Below, piece after piece: positions 41,082 to 48,949 of a stretch of DNA of 48,949 nucleotides. Both the position numbers and the translations under genes were made by a program. Position 1 is the stretch's first letter; every line of letters starts with the position of its first letter. Source of the DNA: Paraktedonobacter sp035294465 (GTDB taxonomy: Bacteria; Chloroflexota; Ktedonobacteria; Ktedonobacterales; Ktedonobacteraceae); contig DATGKW010000172.1 in assembly GCA_035294465.1 (NCBI GenBank), positions 1-48,949 on the forward strand, read 5' to 3'. The notes under the pieces were generated by a model. It was not told the DNA's origin. It saw only the letters and a program-made list of their open reading frames with translations, and searched no databases.

Positions 41082-41543
41082 ATGTCAACAAATACACCTG
41101 ACGAACTCGAACCAGACTCCTCGTCTGGGCCGGACGAAGAGACTCAAGCGGCTGTATCATCTCCATCTCAGATAGATCAGCCAGCACAGGAGAACGAGGC
41201 TCCACTACCTGAGAATGCACTGCCGCCAGAAGCATTGGGTGAAACGAATGGAGGGCCATTGGGCTGCTGCCTGGGCGTTGCCATCGGCATGCTGCTTAGC
41301 CTCTCCCTGGCTATCCTCAGTCGCCTGTATGCTGCTCCGCTGGGAGAGCTCTTTCACGGTAATTACGGCCTGCTTGGCCTGCTTGTGCGCATTTTGATGG
41401 GCCTGCTGATCCTCGCCATGGCTATCCTCTTCGGGTATATCGGCTGGAAATTAGGCAAGAGATTTTATCGCGAATACGATCCACCTGTAATAAAAGAGAG
41501 GAAGCGCCGGCCAAAGCCGGAAAAAGTCCATCAAAAGATATGA
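41082..41543 (+). CDS. Small two-TM membrane protein with Pro/Glu-rich N-terminus
   Basis: A 153-residue protein starting at ATG 41082, 4 bases after upp. Residues 1-60 are acidic and Pro/Ser-rich (likely disordered), followed by two hydrophobic helices (CCLGVAIGMLLSLSLAILSRL and LLGLLVRILMGLLILAMAILFGYIGW) and a basic tail (ERKRRPKPEKVHQK). The positive-inside rule suggests the tail is cytoplasmic. No family recognised. It probably belongs to a upp-dppA transcription unit. Confidence 0.75.
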   Translation: MSTNTPDELEPDSSSGPDEETQAAVSSPSQIDQPAQENEAPLPENALPPEALGETNGGPLGCCLGVAIGMLLSLSLAILSRLYAAPLGELFHGNYGLLGLLVRILMGLLILAMAILFGYIGWKLGKRFYREYDPPVIKERKRRPKPEKVHQKI

Positions 41544-41554
41544 AAGGATAGTAT

Positions 41555-42373
41555 ATGATGCGCGTAGTTATCTTTTGTGATATGGAGGGCGTCTGCGGTA
41601 TCCAGTCCTGGGAACAGGTAAACGGAGGGCATCCTTCCTATGAGGATGGCCGACGCCTCTATACTGGCGAGGTTAACGCGGCAGTGCGAGGGGCCCGCGC
41701 TGCCGGCGCCAGCGATATCGTTGTGGTGGACTGTCATGGGGCGGGGGGCGGCTTTAAGTTTAAAAGCCTTATCCCTGACCGGCTTGAATCGGGAGCACAG
41801 TATGTACTGGGTCATCCCTGGGCACGCTACACGGAGGCATTCGAGAAAGGTTGTGACGCTATTCTTTTCGTGGGCGCGCATGCCATGGCTGGTACTTCCG
41901 ATGGAGTGCTCTGTCACACAGTTTCGTCTGAGAACTGGCATCATGCCTGGATAAACGGCACGCGCGTCGGCGAAAGCGGCATTCTGGCCGCAGTTGCCGG
42001 CTGCTGGGACGTGCCCGCGATTTTTGTGGCCGGCGACGAGGCTACTTGCCGCGAGGTCACTGAACTATTGGGAGAAGAGGTCGTCACTGCTCCGGTCAAA
42101 ACCGGTCTGGGGCGCTTCTCCGCGCGCAACCTAGCCCCGCGCGATGCCTGCGCTCTGATCGAGATGCGCGTGGCCCAGGCCATCTCACTCAGACACTGGC
42201 CCAAACCCTACAAACCGACCGCACCGGTCACGTTTAGAATCGAAGTGGCGACACCGGACGCTGTGAATGACTTTATCGGGCGTAAGGGCGTTGAGATCGA
42301 AGGACCGCGCGTAATCTCTTCTACCGGCGAAAATTTCTGGCAAGCCTGGGATCAGATCTGGTACAGACATTAG
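41555..42373 (+). CDS. dppA: D-aminopeptidase (DppA, M55 family)
   Basis: A 272-residue zinc peptidase. The N-terminal VVIFCDMEGVCGIQSWEQV holds the DMEG zinc ligands (Asp-x-Glu), IVVVDCHGAGGGFKF the His, FVGAHAMAGTSDGVLCHTVSS a further His, and NGTRVGESGILAAVAGCWDVPAIFVAGDEATCREV the remaining family signature. It releases N-terminal D-amino acids from peptides, often from wall-derived D-Ala peptides, and family members assemble as decameric rings in the cytoplasm. It lies 11 bases after the two-TM gene, so it is probably in one unit with upp. Confidence 0.92.
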   Translation: MMRVVIFCDMEGVCGIQSWEQVNGGHPSYEDGRRLYTGEVNAAVRGARAAGASDIVVVDCHGAGGGFKFKSLIPDRLESGAQYVLGHPWARYTEAFEKGCDAILFVGAHAMAGTSDGVLCHTVSSENWHHAWINGTRVGESGILAAVAGCWDVPAIFVAGDEATCREVTELLGEEVVTAPVKTGLGRFSARNLAPRDACALIEMRVAQAISLRHWPKPYKPTAPVTFRIEVATPDAVNDFIGRKGVEIEGPRVISSTGENFWQAWDQIWYRH

Positions 42374-42533
42374 TTTTTCCAGACCTGGAATAAGGCTTCA
42401 GATCTGGCAATCGGGTTATTTCACACCCTGTTTCGACTACCAGGGATACCTACTTTTTGTAAATAGAGCAAGAAGTACCAGTCGTGCTGGCTTGCTGTCG
42501 CATTTGTGCTATGATGTAATTCAATAAAACTGT

Positions 42534-44279
42534 ATGATGCAGAGTGGCAGAGGAGAACGTGTGTTGAATACGCTGGTTGATCAGCACTGGGGCAGCTACC
42601 GGCTTGTGCGTTTGCTTGGGCGCGGCAGTTTCGCAGAGATCTACCTGGGAGAACATGCAGACCGGGGCACGCAGGTCGCGGTCAAGATCCTGCATACGTC
42701 TCTTTCTGGAGAAGCCGCCAGAGCTTTCCAACGAGAAGCGCAGATCATCGCGGGGCTTACCCATCCCCATATTATTCGCATCCTCGATTTTGCTATCCAG
42801 GACGACAGGCCGTTTCTGGTGCTGGAATACGCGCCCAATGGCTCTCTACTCCAGAGGCACCCACGCGACACACAAGTCCCTCTGCCTGTAGTTGTTGAAT
42901 ACGTGAGTCAGATAGCAAGCGCTTTACAGTACGCCCACGAGAGAAAACTGATTCATCGTGACGTCAAACCAGGCAATATGCTTGTTGGTCAGAACGGCAA
43001 CATTCTGCTCAGCGACTTCGGCATTGCGACGGTTGCACACTCCACTGCCTCTATGAATACACAGGAGGCGCAAGGCACGCTAGCCTATATGGCTCCAGAG
43101 CAGATTGAAGGGCACCCTCGTCCGGCCAGTGATCAGTATGCGTTAGGGATTGTGGCGTACCAGTGGCTCACCGGCAGAACGCCGTTTCGCGGCACATCCA
43201 GCGAAATTATCGCCCAGCACCTGGGAGTTTCCCCACGTTCCCTGCGCGAGCACGCTCCCCAGATGTCAGAAGACATCGAGCGTATCATCCAGCGGGCTAT
43301 GGCCAAAGAGCCCAGGGCCCGCTTCAGCAGCGTGCGCGCTTTCGCGAATGCACTCCAGCAAGCCGCCGAGGCGATGCAATCCGCTATCCCGGCGAAACCG
43401 GCGCACTCTCCACAGGCCAATCCTGATACACTCCCTGCTCCAGCTGATGACCAGAACATCCCGCTCGCTCCACAGTCCGAAGCAACGTCAAGAGCAGATA
43501 TCCCAGCCATTCCTTCTGCAAAAGCCGATGACACCTCTGCAACGCTGGGAAAAAGGCAGCGAACGGTTACTATGCCAACTACGCCTTTGCTTCCCTTACC
43601 GGTTGACGCTTCTCAGGATGAGCCAACGGCTACCACAGGCAGGTTGGCAACTGCTTACCGGTTTCATGTCGGGCGTGCGATCCTCTTGATAGCTGCTCTT
43701 TGCATTCTTCTCGTTGGCAGCATAGTCTTCTGGTATACACTCCCTTTTTTGCATTCCGCGCAGGCCGGCCCGAAGCTTTCTGCGCCGAATACATCGACAA
43801 ATACAAATGCAACACCCGGCGGATCAGGATCAGGGAGCGTAGGCCATACAGGCATAGCAAGATCGACCCCCCCTGGAACGGACTCGCGTGCTTCTGCTAC
43901 TCAGCCAGTCGTTCCCTCCGCATCGCCATCGGCATCAACGCCCGCATCTCAACCAACGCCCGCGCCAGACTGTCTTAGCGGAAGCACCCATTCCCTGACA
44001 ATGAGGCAAATTCTGGGAAAAAGCGCTTCCTCAGCGGTCACGCTCACCAACTGTTCAGCGGTTGCCGGCAACTGGACAGCGACGGTTCAGACCACTGGCG
44101 GCAGCGGCTGGACCTCCTGCAACCCGACAGGCGGGACCATTCCAGCGGGGGAAACACAGACCGTACAGATTACCGCAGGTTCTTCAAATATGCTCGTCGG
44201 CACCTATACAGTTCGCTGGACTTTTACCATGGGCAGCGCTTCCTGGACCGTTGATGTTACGTTGACCATCATCGGCTAA
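42534..44279 (+). CDS. Membrane-anchored Ser/Thr protein kinase with extracytoplasmic Ig-like domain
   Basis: A 581-residue protein. The kinase domain (about residues 22-290) has the Gly-rich loop LLGRGSFAEIYLG, VAVKIL lysine, HRDVKPGNML catalytic loop, LSDFGIA and GTLAYMAPEQ, all intact. A Pro/Ala/Ser-rich linker leads to one membrane helix (about 380-402, AILLIAALCILLVGSIVFWYT), a Ser/Thr-rich stalk and a 100-residue beta domain (SLTMRQILGKSASSAVTLTNCSAVAGNWTATVQ...GETQTVQITAG) like choice-of-anchor/BACON domains. A signal from outside could be passed to the kinase. A GTG at 42561 with AGAGGAG upstream may be the true start; TATGAT at 42510-42515 looks like an extended -10. Confidence 0.92.
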   Translation: MMQSGRGERVLNTLVDQHWGSYRLVRLLGRGSFAEIYLGEHADRGTQVAVKILHTSLSGEAARAFQREAQIIAGLTHPHIIRILDFAIQDDRPFLVLEYAPNGSLLQRHPRDTQVPLPVVVEYVSQIASALQYAHERKLIHRDVKPGNMLVGQNGNILLSDFGIATVAHSTASMNTQEAQGTLAYMAPEQIEGHPRPASDQYALGIVAYQWLTGRTPFRGTSSEIIAQHLGVSPRSLREHAPQMSEDIERIIQRAMAKEPRARFSSVRAFANALQQAAEAMQSAIPAKPAHSPQANPDTLPAPADDQNIPLAPQSEATSRADIPAIPSAKADDTSATLGKRQRTVTMPTTPLLPLPVDASQDEPTATTGRLATAYRFHVGRAILLIAALCILLVGSIVFWYTLPFLHSAQAGPKLSAPNTSTNTNATPGGSGSGSVGHTGIARSTPPGTDSRASATQPVVPSASPSASTPASQPTPAPDCLSGSTHSLTMRQILGKSASSAVTLTNCSAVAGNWTATVQTTGGSGWTSCNPTGGTIPAGETQTVQITAGSSNMLVGTYTVRWTFTMGSASWTVDVTLTIIG

Positions 44280-44311
44280 TTATGGAATAAAAAAGGAAGG
44301 GCCGAGTTTCG

Positions 44312-46051
44312 CTACTCCTCATCGGCAATGCGAAAGACCGACATACGCGTGCGCAGCAAATTGGTCAGTTCCACCAGATGGGCCAGTGACTGTTGCATTG
44401 TTAGCATATGTCGTGTGATTTCGCTTGTCATACGCGAGATTTCCTGTACAGAGTGAACCACGCGCTGCGATCCCTGAGCCTGGCTTTCGGAAGCGGCACA
44501 GATCTCCTCGACCAGGTTAGACATTTGCGTGGTCACAACGTTAATCGCCTCCAGGGCTGCGCCGGTTTCGGAGACCAGTTCAGATTGCATCACAACCTTC
44601 TGAATATTGCGCTCAACGCTCTCCGATACAGCCAAAGTTTCGTGCTGAATCGTGCGTAGGCGAGCAGAAACTTTACGCGCCGCCTCTGCGCTATGTACAG
44701 CCAGCGAGCGAATCTCCTGGGCAACCATGACAAAGCCCTGTCCCTGCTCTCCCGCACGTATCGCCTCTATCGCGGCATTGAGGGCAAGCAGATTCATACG
44801 AGCCGTCAAATCCGAGATCTCCGCGACGGTATCATTGATCTCCTGCCCGCTCTCGCCCAGACGCTTCATCACGCGCGAAGACTGCATGGTGATTTCGCGT
44901 ACCTGGCGCATGCCATCGATGGCGCGTGTGATCTGATTCTGGCCCTCCATATTCACATCCATTGCATCGACGGACACGCGAGAAATTTTCGATGCATTCT
45001 CAGAAACGCCCTGCATAATGCTGGCCATTTCATCAATCGCCTGCGAAATATACTGGACCTGGTGTTCTTGCTGGCTGGTATCCTTGACCAGCAGATCCGA
45101 ATGATGCTGGACTTCCTGAGCATGTTCATCGACCGCCTGCGTCACTAACTGCACCGTGCCCAGAATACTGCTCATTTCCCCAAGCATTAGATTGATCGCT
45201 TCGGCCACCGGTTTGAGCTTTTCATGCGAGAACTGCACACGCACGCGTAAATCCCCGCGCTGAACTCGCTCCAGATCACAGCGCAAATCAACAATCGCGC
45301 GCTCCAGGGCAGCCTGCTCGGCCTCGCGCTCCTGAAAGAGACGCGCGTGATCGATTGCGATGGCCGCCTGGTTCGCAAAAAGCTCGAGCATCTCGATGCT
45401 CTCTTCAGTTGGCACTTTGCCATCGATTGGATCATCCAGCGAAATATAACCCAGAAGCTTGCGCTGGCGCGGGCTGAATAGAGGAACTATCAGTATATTC
45501 ATGGGGTTCCAATCGCCGGGACGATAATGCTCTGCCCGACTGCCACATACCATCGTCACATCGTCGAACAAGTGGTTATATTCATGAGAGATAAAATAGC
45601 TCTGGCTGATCTGAAACTCTGGCTGCATCATCCTGAGCATCTGAGCAACACGCATCGGATGGGCCTGCAACTTTTGTTTATCCTCTTCTGAAATACCCGC
45701 GCAGGCCGCAACTTTCAGATAATTGTGGCCTTCTTCGATCATCTTAATGACCGAGGCACGAAAACCGGTACAGAGGGTAATCGACGAGGCTATCTGCTCA
45801 AGCACCTCGCTGAGACCCAGTTCGGCCCGCAAGACATTCCCCAGACGAATCAGTTCCTTCACCTGGTGATTCTGCTGCAATGCCGCATGCTTCACAACAG
45901 GAAGAGATGGCGCGGTCGGCTCATCATCTGGACCAGGCTCTGGCGTCGAAGCCATCTGCTCCTGCGCATGGGTCCACTGCGATAGTTCGGCAGGCGCGCG
46001 AAAACGCACTCGTAAAGGCACCGACCGCCTTTGCTCTTTTTCTTCTGGCAT
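44312..46051 (-). CDS. Soluble methyl-accepting chemotaxis protein with GAF domain
   Basis: A 579-residue protein without any membrane helix. Residues about 75-245 form a GAF sensor (LGLSEVLEQIASSITLCTGFRASVIKMIEEG...ILIVPLFSPRQRKLLGYISLDDPIDGKVPTEESIEMLELFANQAAIAIDHARLFQ). A HAMP-like stretch and a long helical signalling domain follow, with the hairpin tip ARMNLLALNAAIEAIRAGEQGQGFVMVAQEIRSLAVHSAEAARKV, matching the CheA/CheW-contact site of chemoreceptors. It would sense a small cytoplasmic ligand. No che or flagellar genes are in the window. It is the last of three same-strand genes after cvpA and hflX. Confidence 0.9.
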   Translation of the reverse strand: MPEEKEQRRSVPLRVRFRAPAELSQWTHAQEQMASTPEPGPDDEPTAPSLPVVKHAALQQNHQVKELIRLGNVLRAELGLSEVLEQIASSITLCTGFRASVIKMIEEGHNYLKVAACAGISEEDKQKLQAHPMRVAQMLRMMQPEFQISQSYFISHEYNHLFDDVTMVCGSRAEHYRPGDWNPMNILIVPLFSPRQRKLLGYISLDDPIDGKVPTEESIEMLELFANQAAIAIDHARLFQEREAEQAALERAIVDLRCDLERVQRGDLRVRVQFSHEKLKPVAEAINLMLGEMSSILGTVQLVTQAVDEHAQEVQHHSDLLVKDTSQQEHQVQYISQAIDEMASIMQGVSENASKISRVSVDAMDVNMEGQNQITRAIDGMRQVREITMQSSRVMKRLGESGQEINDTVAEISDLTARMNLLALNAAIEAIRAGEQGQGFVMVAQEIRSLAVHSAEAARKVSARLRTIQHETLAVSESVERNIQKVVMQSELVSETGAALEAINVVTTQMSNLVEEICAASESQAQGSQRVVHSVQEISRMTSEITRHMLTMQQSLAHLVELTNLLRTRMSVFRIADEE

Positions 46052-46152
46052 GTTTTGACCTTCCCTGGGGCACCACAGATAGAAATACTTTTTTTATTAT
46101 CGCTGGCAGCCAGCTTTTTTGCAAGTTCTGTAGTATCTTCTTCTTAAGACGC

Positions 46153-47448
46153 TCAAAGCCCTCCATAATAGCCACAGAGGGACCGTGGTATCCTACCCTC
46201 TAGAAATGTGCCTTCCAGGCGGTGCTCTTCCTTGAGAACGTGCCCGCGCCGGTGAAAAAGCTCGACCAGTTCGCTCTTTTCATAAGGCACAACGACCTGT
46301 AACGCCTCCATGCTCTCAGCCAGCATAGAGGCTATCTTTGCGCGCAGATCCCCCAGACCACGTTTCTGGAGGGCCGAGACAGGCACAGCATTGGGATAGA
46401 GCGCCGTATCAACCTCGCCGTTATCCTCCAGCAAGTCTACTTTATTCAGCGCTGTCACGCGCGGTTTGTCGGCAGCATCCAGGCTACTCAGGATCTCGCT
46501 GACTGTCTCGCTCTGCTCAATTGCGTTCTCGTGGATGATATCGACGACCTCCAACAAGAGATCGGCCTCGATCACTTCTTCCAGCGTTGCCCGGAAAGCC
46601 GCGATCAAGCGTGTCGGGAGCTTCTGGATGAAACCAACGGTATCGGTAAGCAGGACCTCCTGGTTATTCGGCAGCAGCAAATGGCGCGTGGTTGGATCAA
46701 GCGTGGCAAAGAGCTTATTTTCCGCCAGAACCTGGGCGTTGGTTAGCGCGTTGAACAGGGTCGATTTGCCGCTATTGGTATAGCCAACTACAGCTACCGT
46801 CGGAATAGCCCGCTCTACACGCTGCATGTGATGGATCTTGCGCTGTTCGCGCACCATGTCGATCTCCTCGTGAAGTTCGGAGATCCTCCCGCGAACTCTC
46901 CGGCGGTCCATCTCCAACCTGGTCTCACCGGGACCACGCACACCAATCGCGCCGCCTGCTCCACCAGGGCTGGCGCTGCGCGAGCCGCCAGCCTGACGCG
47001 AAAGGGCTGCACCAGAGCCAACCAGGCGAGGCAGGCGATACTCCAACTGCGCCAGCTCAACCTGCAAACGTCCCTCGCGCGTATGGGCATGCTGCGCGAA
47101 GATATCCAGAATCAGGGCGGTACGATCAAGCACGCGGGCGGAGAGGCATTTTTCCAGGTTGCGCTGCTGAGAGGGGGAAAGCTCATCATCAAAAATGACC
47201 AGATTCGATCCGCTGGTCTTCGCTAAATCGGAGAGTTCCTGCGCCTTGCCTTTCCCAATATAGGTCGCGACATCGGGATGATGCATGCGCTGAATCATAC
47301 TGCCGACAACCTGAGCGCCGGCTGTTCTGGCCAGCGTACCCAGCTCACTCAACGAATCTTCGACACTCCACAAACTCTCGCTCCCATCGTGCTCCACTGC
47401 AACCAGGTAGGCACGCTCAGGCTGAGTGCGCACCGGCGCCTCTATCAA
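46153..47448 (-). CDS. hflX: GTPase HflX
   Basis: A 431-residue ribosome-associated GTPase. The N-terminal HflX domain (GSMIQRMHHPDVATYIGKGKAQEL, IFDDELSPSQQRNLEK, LDRTALILDIFAQHAHTREGRLQVELAQLEYRLPRL, GGAIGVRGPGETRLEMDRR) is followed by the G domain: G1 VGYTNSGKST, G3 DTVGFI, G4 NKVDLL, G5 SALQKRG. It splits or rescues stalled 70S ribosomes, mainly in stress. The first in-frame start is TTG 47448 (a stop lies just upstream); a GTG at 47433 with GAGG before it is also possible. Confidence 0.95.
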   Translation of the reverse strand: MIEAPVRTQPERAYLVAVEHDGSESLWSVEDSLSELGTLARTAGAQVVGSMIQRMHHPDVATYIGKGKAQELSDLAKTSGSNLVIFDDELSPSQQRNLEKCLSARVLDRTALILDIFAQHAHTREGRLQVELAQLEYRLPRLVGSGAALSRQAGGSRSASPGGAGGAIGVRGPGETRLEMDRRRVRGRISELHEEIDMVREQRKIHHMQRVERAIPTVAVVGYTNSGKSTLFNALTNAQVLAENKLFATLDPTTRHLLLPNNQEVLLTDTVGFIQKLPTRLIAAFRATLEEVIEADLLLEVVDIIHENAIEQSETVSEILSSLDAADKPRVTALNKVDLLEDNGEVDTALYPNAVPVSALQKRGLGDLRAKIASMLAESMEALQVVVPYEKSELVELFHRRGHVLKEEHRLEGTFLEGRIPRSLCGYYGGL

Positions 47449-47614
47449 ATGCCCGCGTTTTGTCGTAGTTTTTTACCCTCCGCTCTCTTCTGCTTCGGGC
47501 AAGTTCCGAAGACTGCACACCAGCAGTTTACTTGCACAGTAGAAAGGATCTGTCAGAAACGCCATAGACCTTCTCTGGTTATTCTAACATGCCTGCCAGA
47601 GAATACAAGCCAGG

Positions 47615-48148
47615 CTACCTATGAATAAGCGGAACAATGAAGCTGTTAACCCTGGCAAACAGGCTGTTTGTGACCGCCGTGTTGTAAAAATCCTGCCAGC
47701 TATTAAACTGCGAGGTATTGATGCCAAGCTGCTGCATCTGGCTGGTATCCTGCAAGAAGTGAGCCAGCACCCACAACAGCGCCACCCAGAGCAACCACGC
47801 CTCAACAAAGCCAACCACCCCTCCCAACAGCGTATCGCCCAGCCCAACTATCCCGCCAACCAGAGGGACTTTTCTGAGAGTTGCGCGTATCACGGTGGCC
47901 AGAATATGGATAATCAAAACGGAACCGAAAAACAGTACGATATAGGAGATCAAAGGGGTTGAAGGCAGGTTGTTACTCGCCAGTGTATTGCTCAACTGTG
48001 GCCCAAACTCGTATGCGACCACAAACGCGATAGGCAGGCTGAGTACGCTGACCAGGCTAAAGAGAAAACCATTGCGCAAGCCGTTAAAAACCAGCAGAAC
48101 GACTGTGATAACGAAGAGCAGATCGACAATACTTAACGAACCAAGCAT
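47615..48148 (-). CDS. CvpA family membrane protein
   Basis: A 177-residue protein with four hydrophobic helices and the CvpA start pattern SIVDLLFVITVVLLVFNGLRNGFLFSLVSVLSLPIAFVVAYEF and RKVPLVGGIVGLGDTLLGGVVGFVEAWLLWVALLWVL. CvpA proteins are linked to colicin V production and envelope stress tolerance; their biochemical role is unknown. It lies upstream of hflX on the same strand. ATG 48148 has GGAGG-like GGAACCTCCC context (AGGAACCTCCCT upstream). Confidence 0.88.
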   Translation of the reverse strand: MLGSLSIVDLLFVITVVLLVFNGLRNGFLFSLVSVLSLPIAFVVAYEFGPQLSNTLASNNLPSTPLISYIVLFFGSVLIIHILATVIRATLRKVPLVGGIVGLGDTLLGGVVGFVEAWLLWVALLWVLAHFLQDTSQMQQLGINTSQFNSWQDFYNTAVTNSLFARVNSFIVPLIHR

Positions 48149-48620
48149 AGGGAGGTTCCTCCAGCAATGTTTTGAGATACGCTTTTATGAGTGAGCCTTG
48201 TATCTGCTATGCAAGACGTTACGCCCTGCGCTCTCGTAACAATCAGCCTGGTTCCTGGCTCATCTTTCTTGCGTTGCCATTTCTTCTCTTCCCTGGATGC
48301 GCTTGAGATCTCGATCTCGATATATAGCGGAACAGTTTGACATATTTCAAACTATATATCAAAATGTTTCCTTGCGTACAGAATATTTCTTCAGAAGCTG
48401 TAGTTCAGGTACGTTGAGAGAACATATCCAGGCAGGTTTGTCCATAAACTTGCCCTGGTTGTTCCCTGGCTCTTCTGATTTAAGCAGGCTAGGGGGAACG
48501 CCGATCAAGGTGTTTGCTCGCGTAGTAGTTTAAGAATCTCGTAAGTTGTTGCGGAAGGACGGTTTCGTAGGTCACTAGACTTGAGCAAATTGCTCCTAGC
48601 AGATAAGAAGAGGCAACTCG
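48149..48620. other. Intergenic region before the secreted protein
   Basis: No gene is recognised in these 472 bases. It contains a nested inverted repeat at 48319-48360. The long leader before 48621 might carry a structured RNA, but I could not match a known riboswitch. Confidence 0.5.
48319..48360. repeat. Nested inverted repeat
   Basis: Inner arms AGTTTGA (48334-48340) and TCAAACT (48347-48353) and outer arms GATATATAG (48319-48327) and CTATATATC (48352-48360) form two overlapping dyads. A TTGACA hexamer (48337-48342) lies inside, so this may be an operator over a promoter. Confidence 0.45.
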
Positions 48621-48949
48621 ATGTTGAAGTTTGGGAGGCTCGGCGTTGCTCTCGTTCTGGGCCTGATCATGTGCCTGTCGCTGTTGACTACAGGTATCGC
48701 CGCTCAGAGCGTTAAAAGTAGCAATACAAGTAAAACAGTTCCAAGCGTCGTTAAGACAGGCGCGATAGTAGGAACAACCCAGGCCGTTCAGGAAGTCAAG
48801 GGCAACCAGAAAGCAAGCGAGCTCCTTGCCTGGGGACCTCGCGGCTATGGTTTTTTCCGGGGCGGATTCGGTTTCCATCGCGGATTTTTCTTCCGCCGTG
48901 GATTCTTCTTCCATCGCCCTAGATTCTTCTACGGCGGTTATGGCCCCTA
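48621..48949 (+). CDS. Secreted Gly/Phe/Arg-rich small protein, partial
   Basis: The frame from ATG 48621 (GAGG upstream) reads MLKFGRLGVALVLGLIMCL..., a signal peptide with cleavage likely after TGIAA (about residue 28), then a Ser/Thr/Val/Lys-rich segment and a C-terminal tract with repeated FRRGFF, FHRGFF and FGGY-like units ending YGGYGP at the window edge, where it runs on. Short exported proteins with such aromatic/Gly/Arg tails are common in sporulating or filamentous bacteria; function is unknown. Confidence 0.6.
   Translation, partial: MLKFGRLGVALVLGLIMCLSLLTTGIAAQSVKSSNTSKTVPSVVKTGAIVGTTQAVQEVKGNQKASELLAWGPRGYGFFRGGFGFHRGFFFRRGFFFHRPRFFYGGYGP

Noticed and set aside
1..48949. CRISPR arrays, tRNA or rRNA genes, transposases, phage genes
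   Set aside because: None could be seen by reading both strands; the only mobile-type element is the nrdJ intein. A tRNAscan or Infernal run would be decisive for small RNAs.

Overview
The window looks like chromosomal DNA of a Chloroflexota bacterium, most likely of the Ktedonobacteria type. That is an inference from gene content: a fused aroK-aroB gene, a B12-dependent class II ribonucleotide reductase, a membrane Ser/Thr kinase, an ECF sigma factor paired with a HEAT/WD40 membrane protein, a beta-carbonic anhydrase and a Thermus-like isocitrate dehydrogenase. No rRNA, tRNA, CRISPR array, prophage or intact insertion sequence was seen. Genes are densely packed with moderately high GC, and clear promoters (TTGAxx - 17/18 bp - TATACT-like) can be read in several gaps.

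Region 1 (1-5113, minus strand) is a TetR-headed catabolic operon: TetR regulator, acyl-CoA dehydrogenase, cysteine-less thiolase-like protein, DUF35 Zn-ribbon/OB-fold protein, and an NDP-forming acyl-CoA synthetase cut by the window edge. Its promoter overlaps a palindromic operator. Region 2 (5333-9019, plus) is a shikimate operon, aroKB-aroE-aroC. Region 3 (9088-13912) holds a LysM lytic transglycosylase, a DtxR-type metalloregulator followed by an FTR1 iron permease whose promoter carries a DtxR-like box, a GYD protein and a glutamate-1-semialdehyde-aminomutase-like aminotransferase. Region 4 (14073-21229) has an O-antigen-ligase-like membrane protein, an intein-containing nrdJ behind two NrdR boxes, and a secreted glycosidase-like protein.

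Region 5 (21386-25338) has a doubly frameshifted methyltransferase, an acyl-CoA ligase behind a perfect 26-bp palindrome, and a pRiA4b ORF-3-like zinc protein. Region 6 (25636-30476) has the sigma factor/HEAT-WD40 pair, isocitrate dehydrogenase and carbonic anhydrase. Region 7 (30594-35366) has a secreted phosphoesterase, a small membrane protein, an ABC-F remnant, phoU and an LmbE deacetylase. Region 8 (35629-40229, minus) is an envelope/glycan cluster: DUF503, WecG-type glycosyltransferase, ADP-heptose kinase and adenylyltransferase, MurJ. Region 9 (40370-48949) has upp, a two-TM protein, D-aminopeptidase, Ser/Thr kinase, soluble chemoreceptor, HflX, CvpA and the start of a secreted Gly/Phe/Arg-rich protein.

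The strongest leads are the sigma factor translationally coupled to a HEAT-TM-WD40 protein (possibly a new type of sigma control), the nrdJ intein sitting on the enzyme's redox cysteine with a non-His penultimate residue, the thiolase-like/DUF35 operon, and several sequence-readable regulatory circuits (NrdR, DtxR, TetR). All functional calls come from reading motifs by eye; no database search was run.
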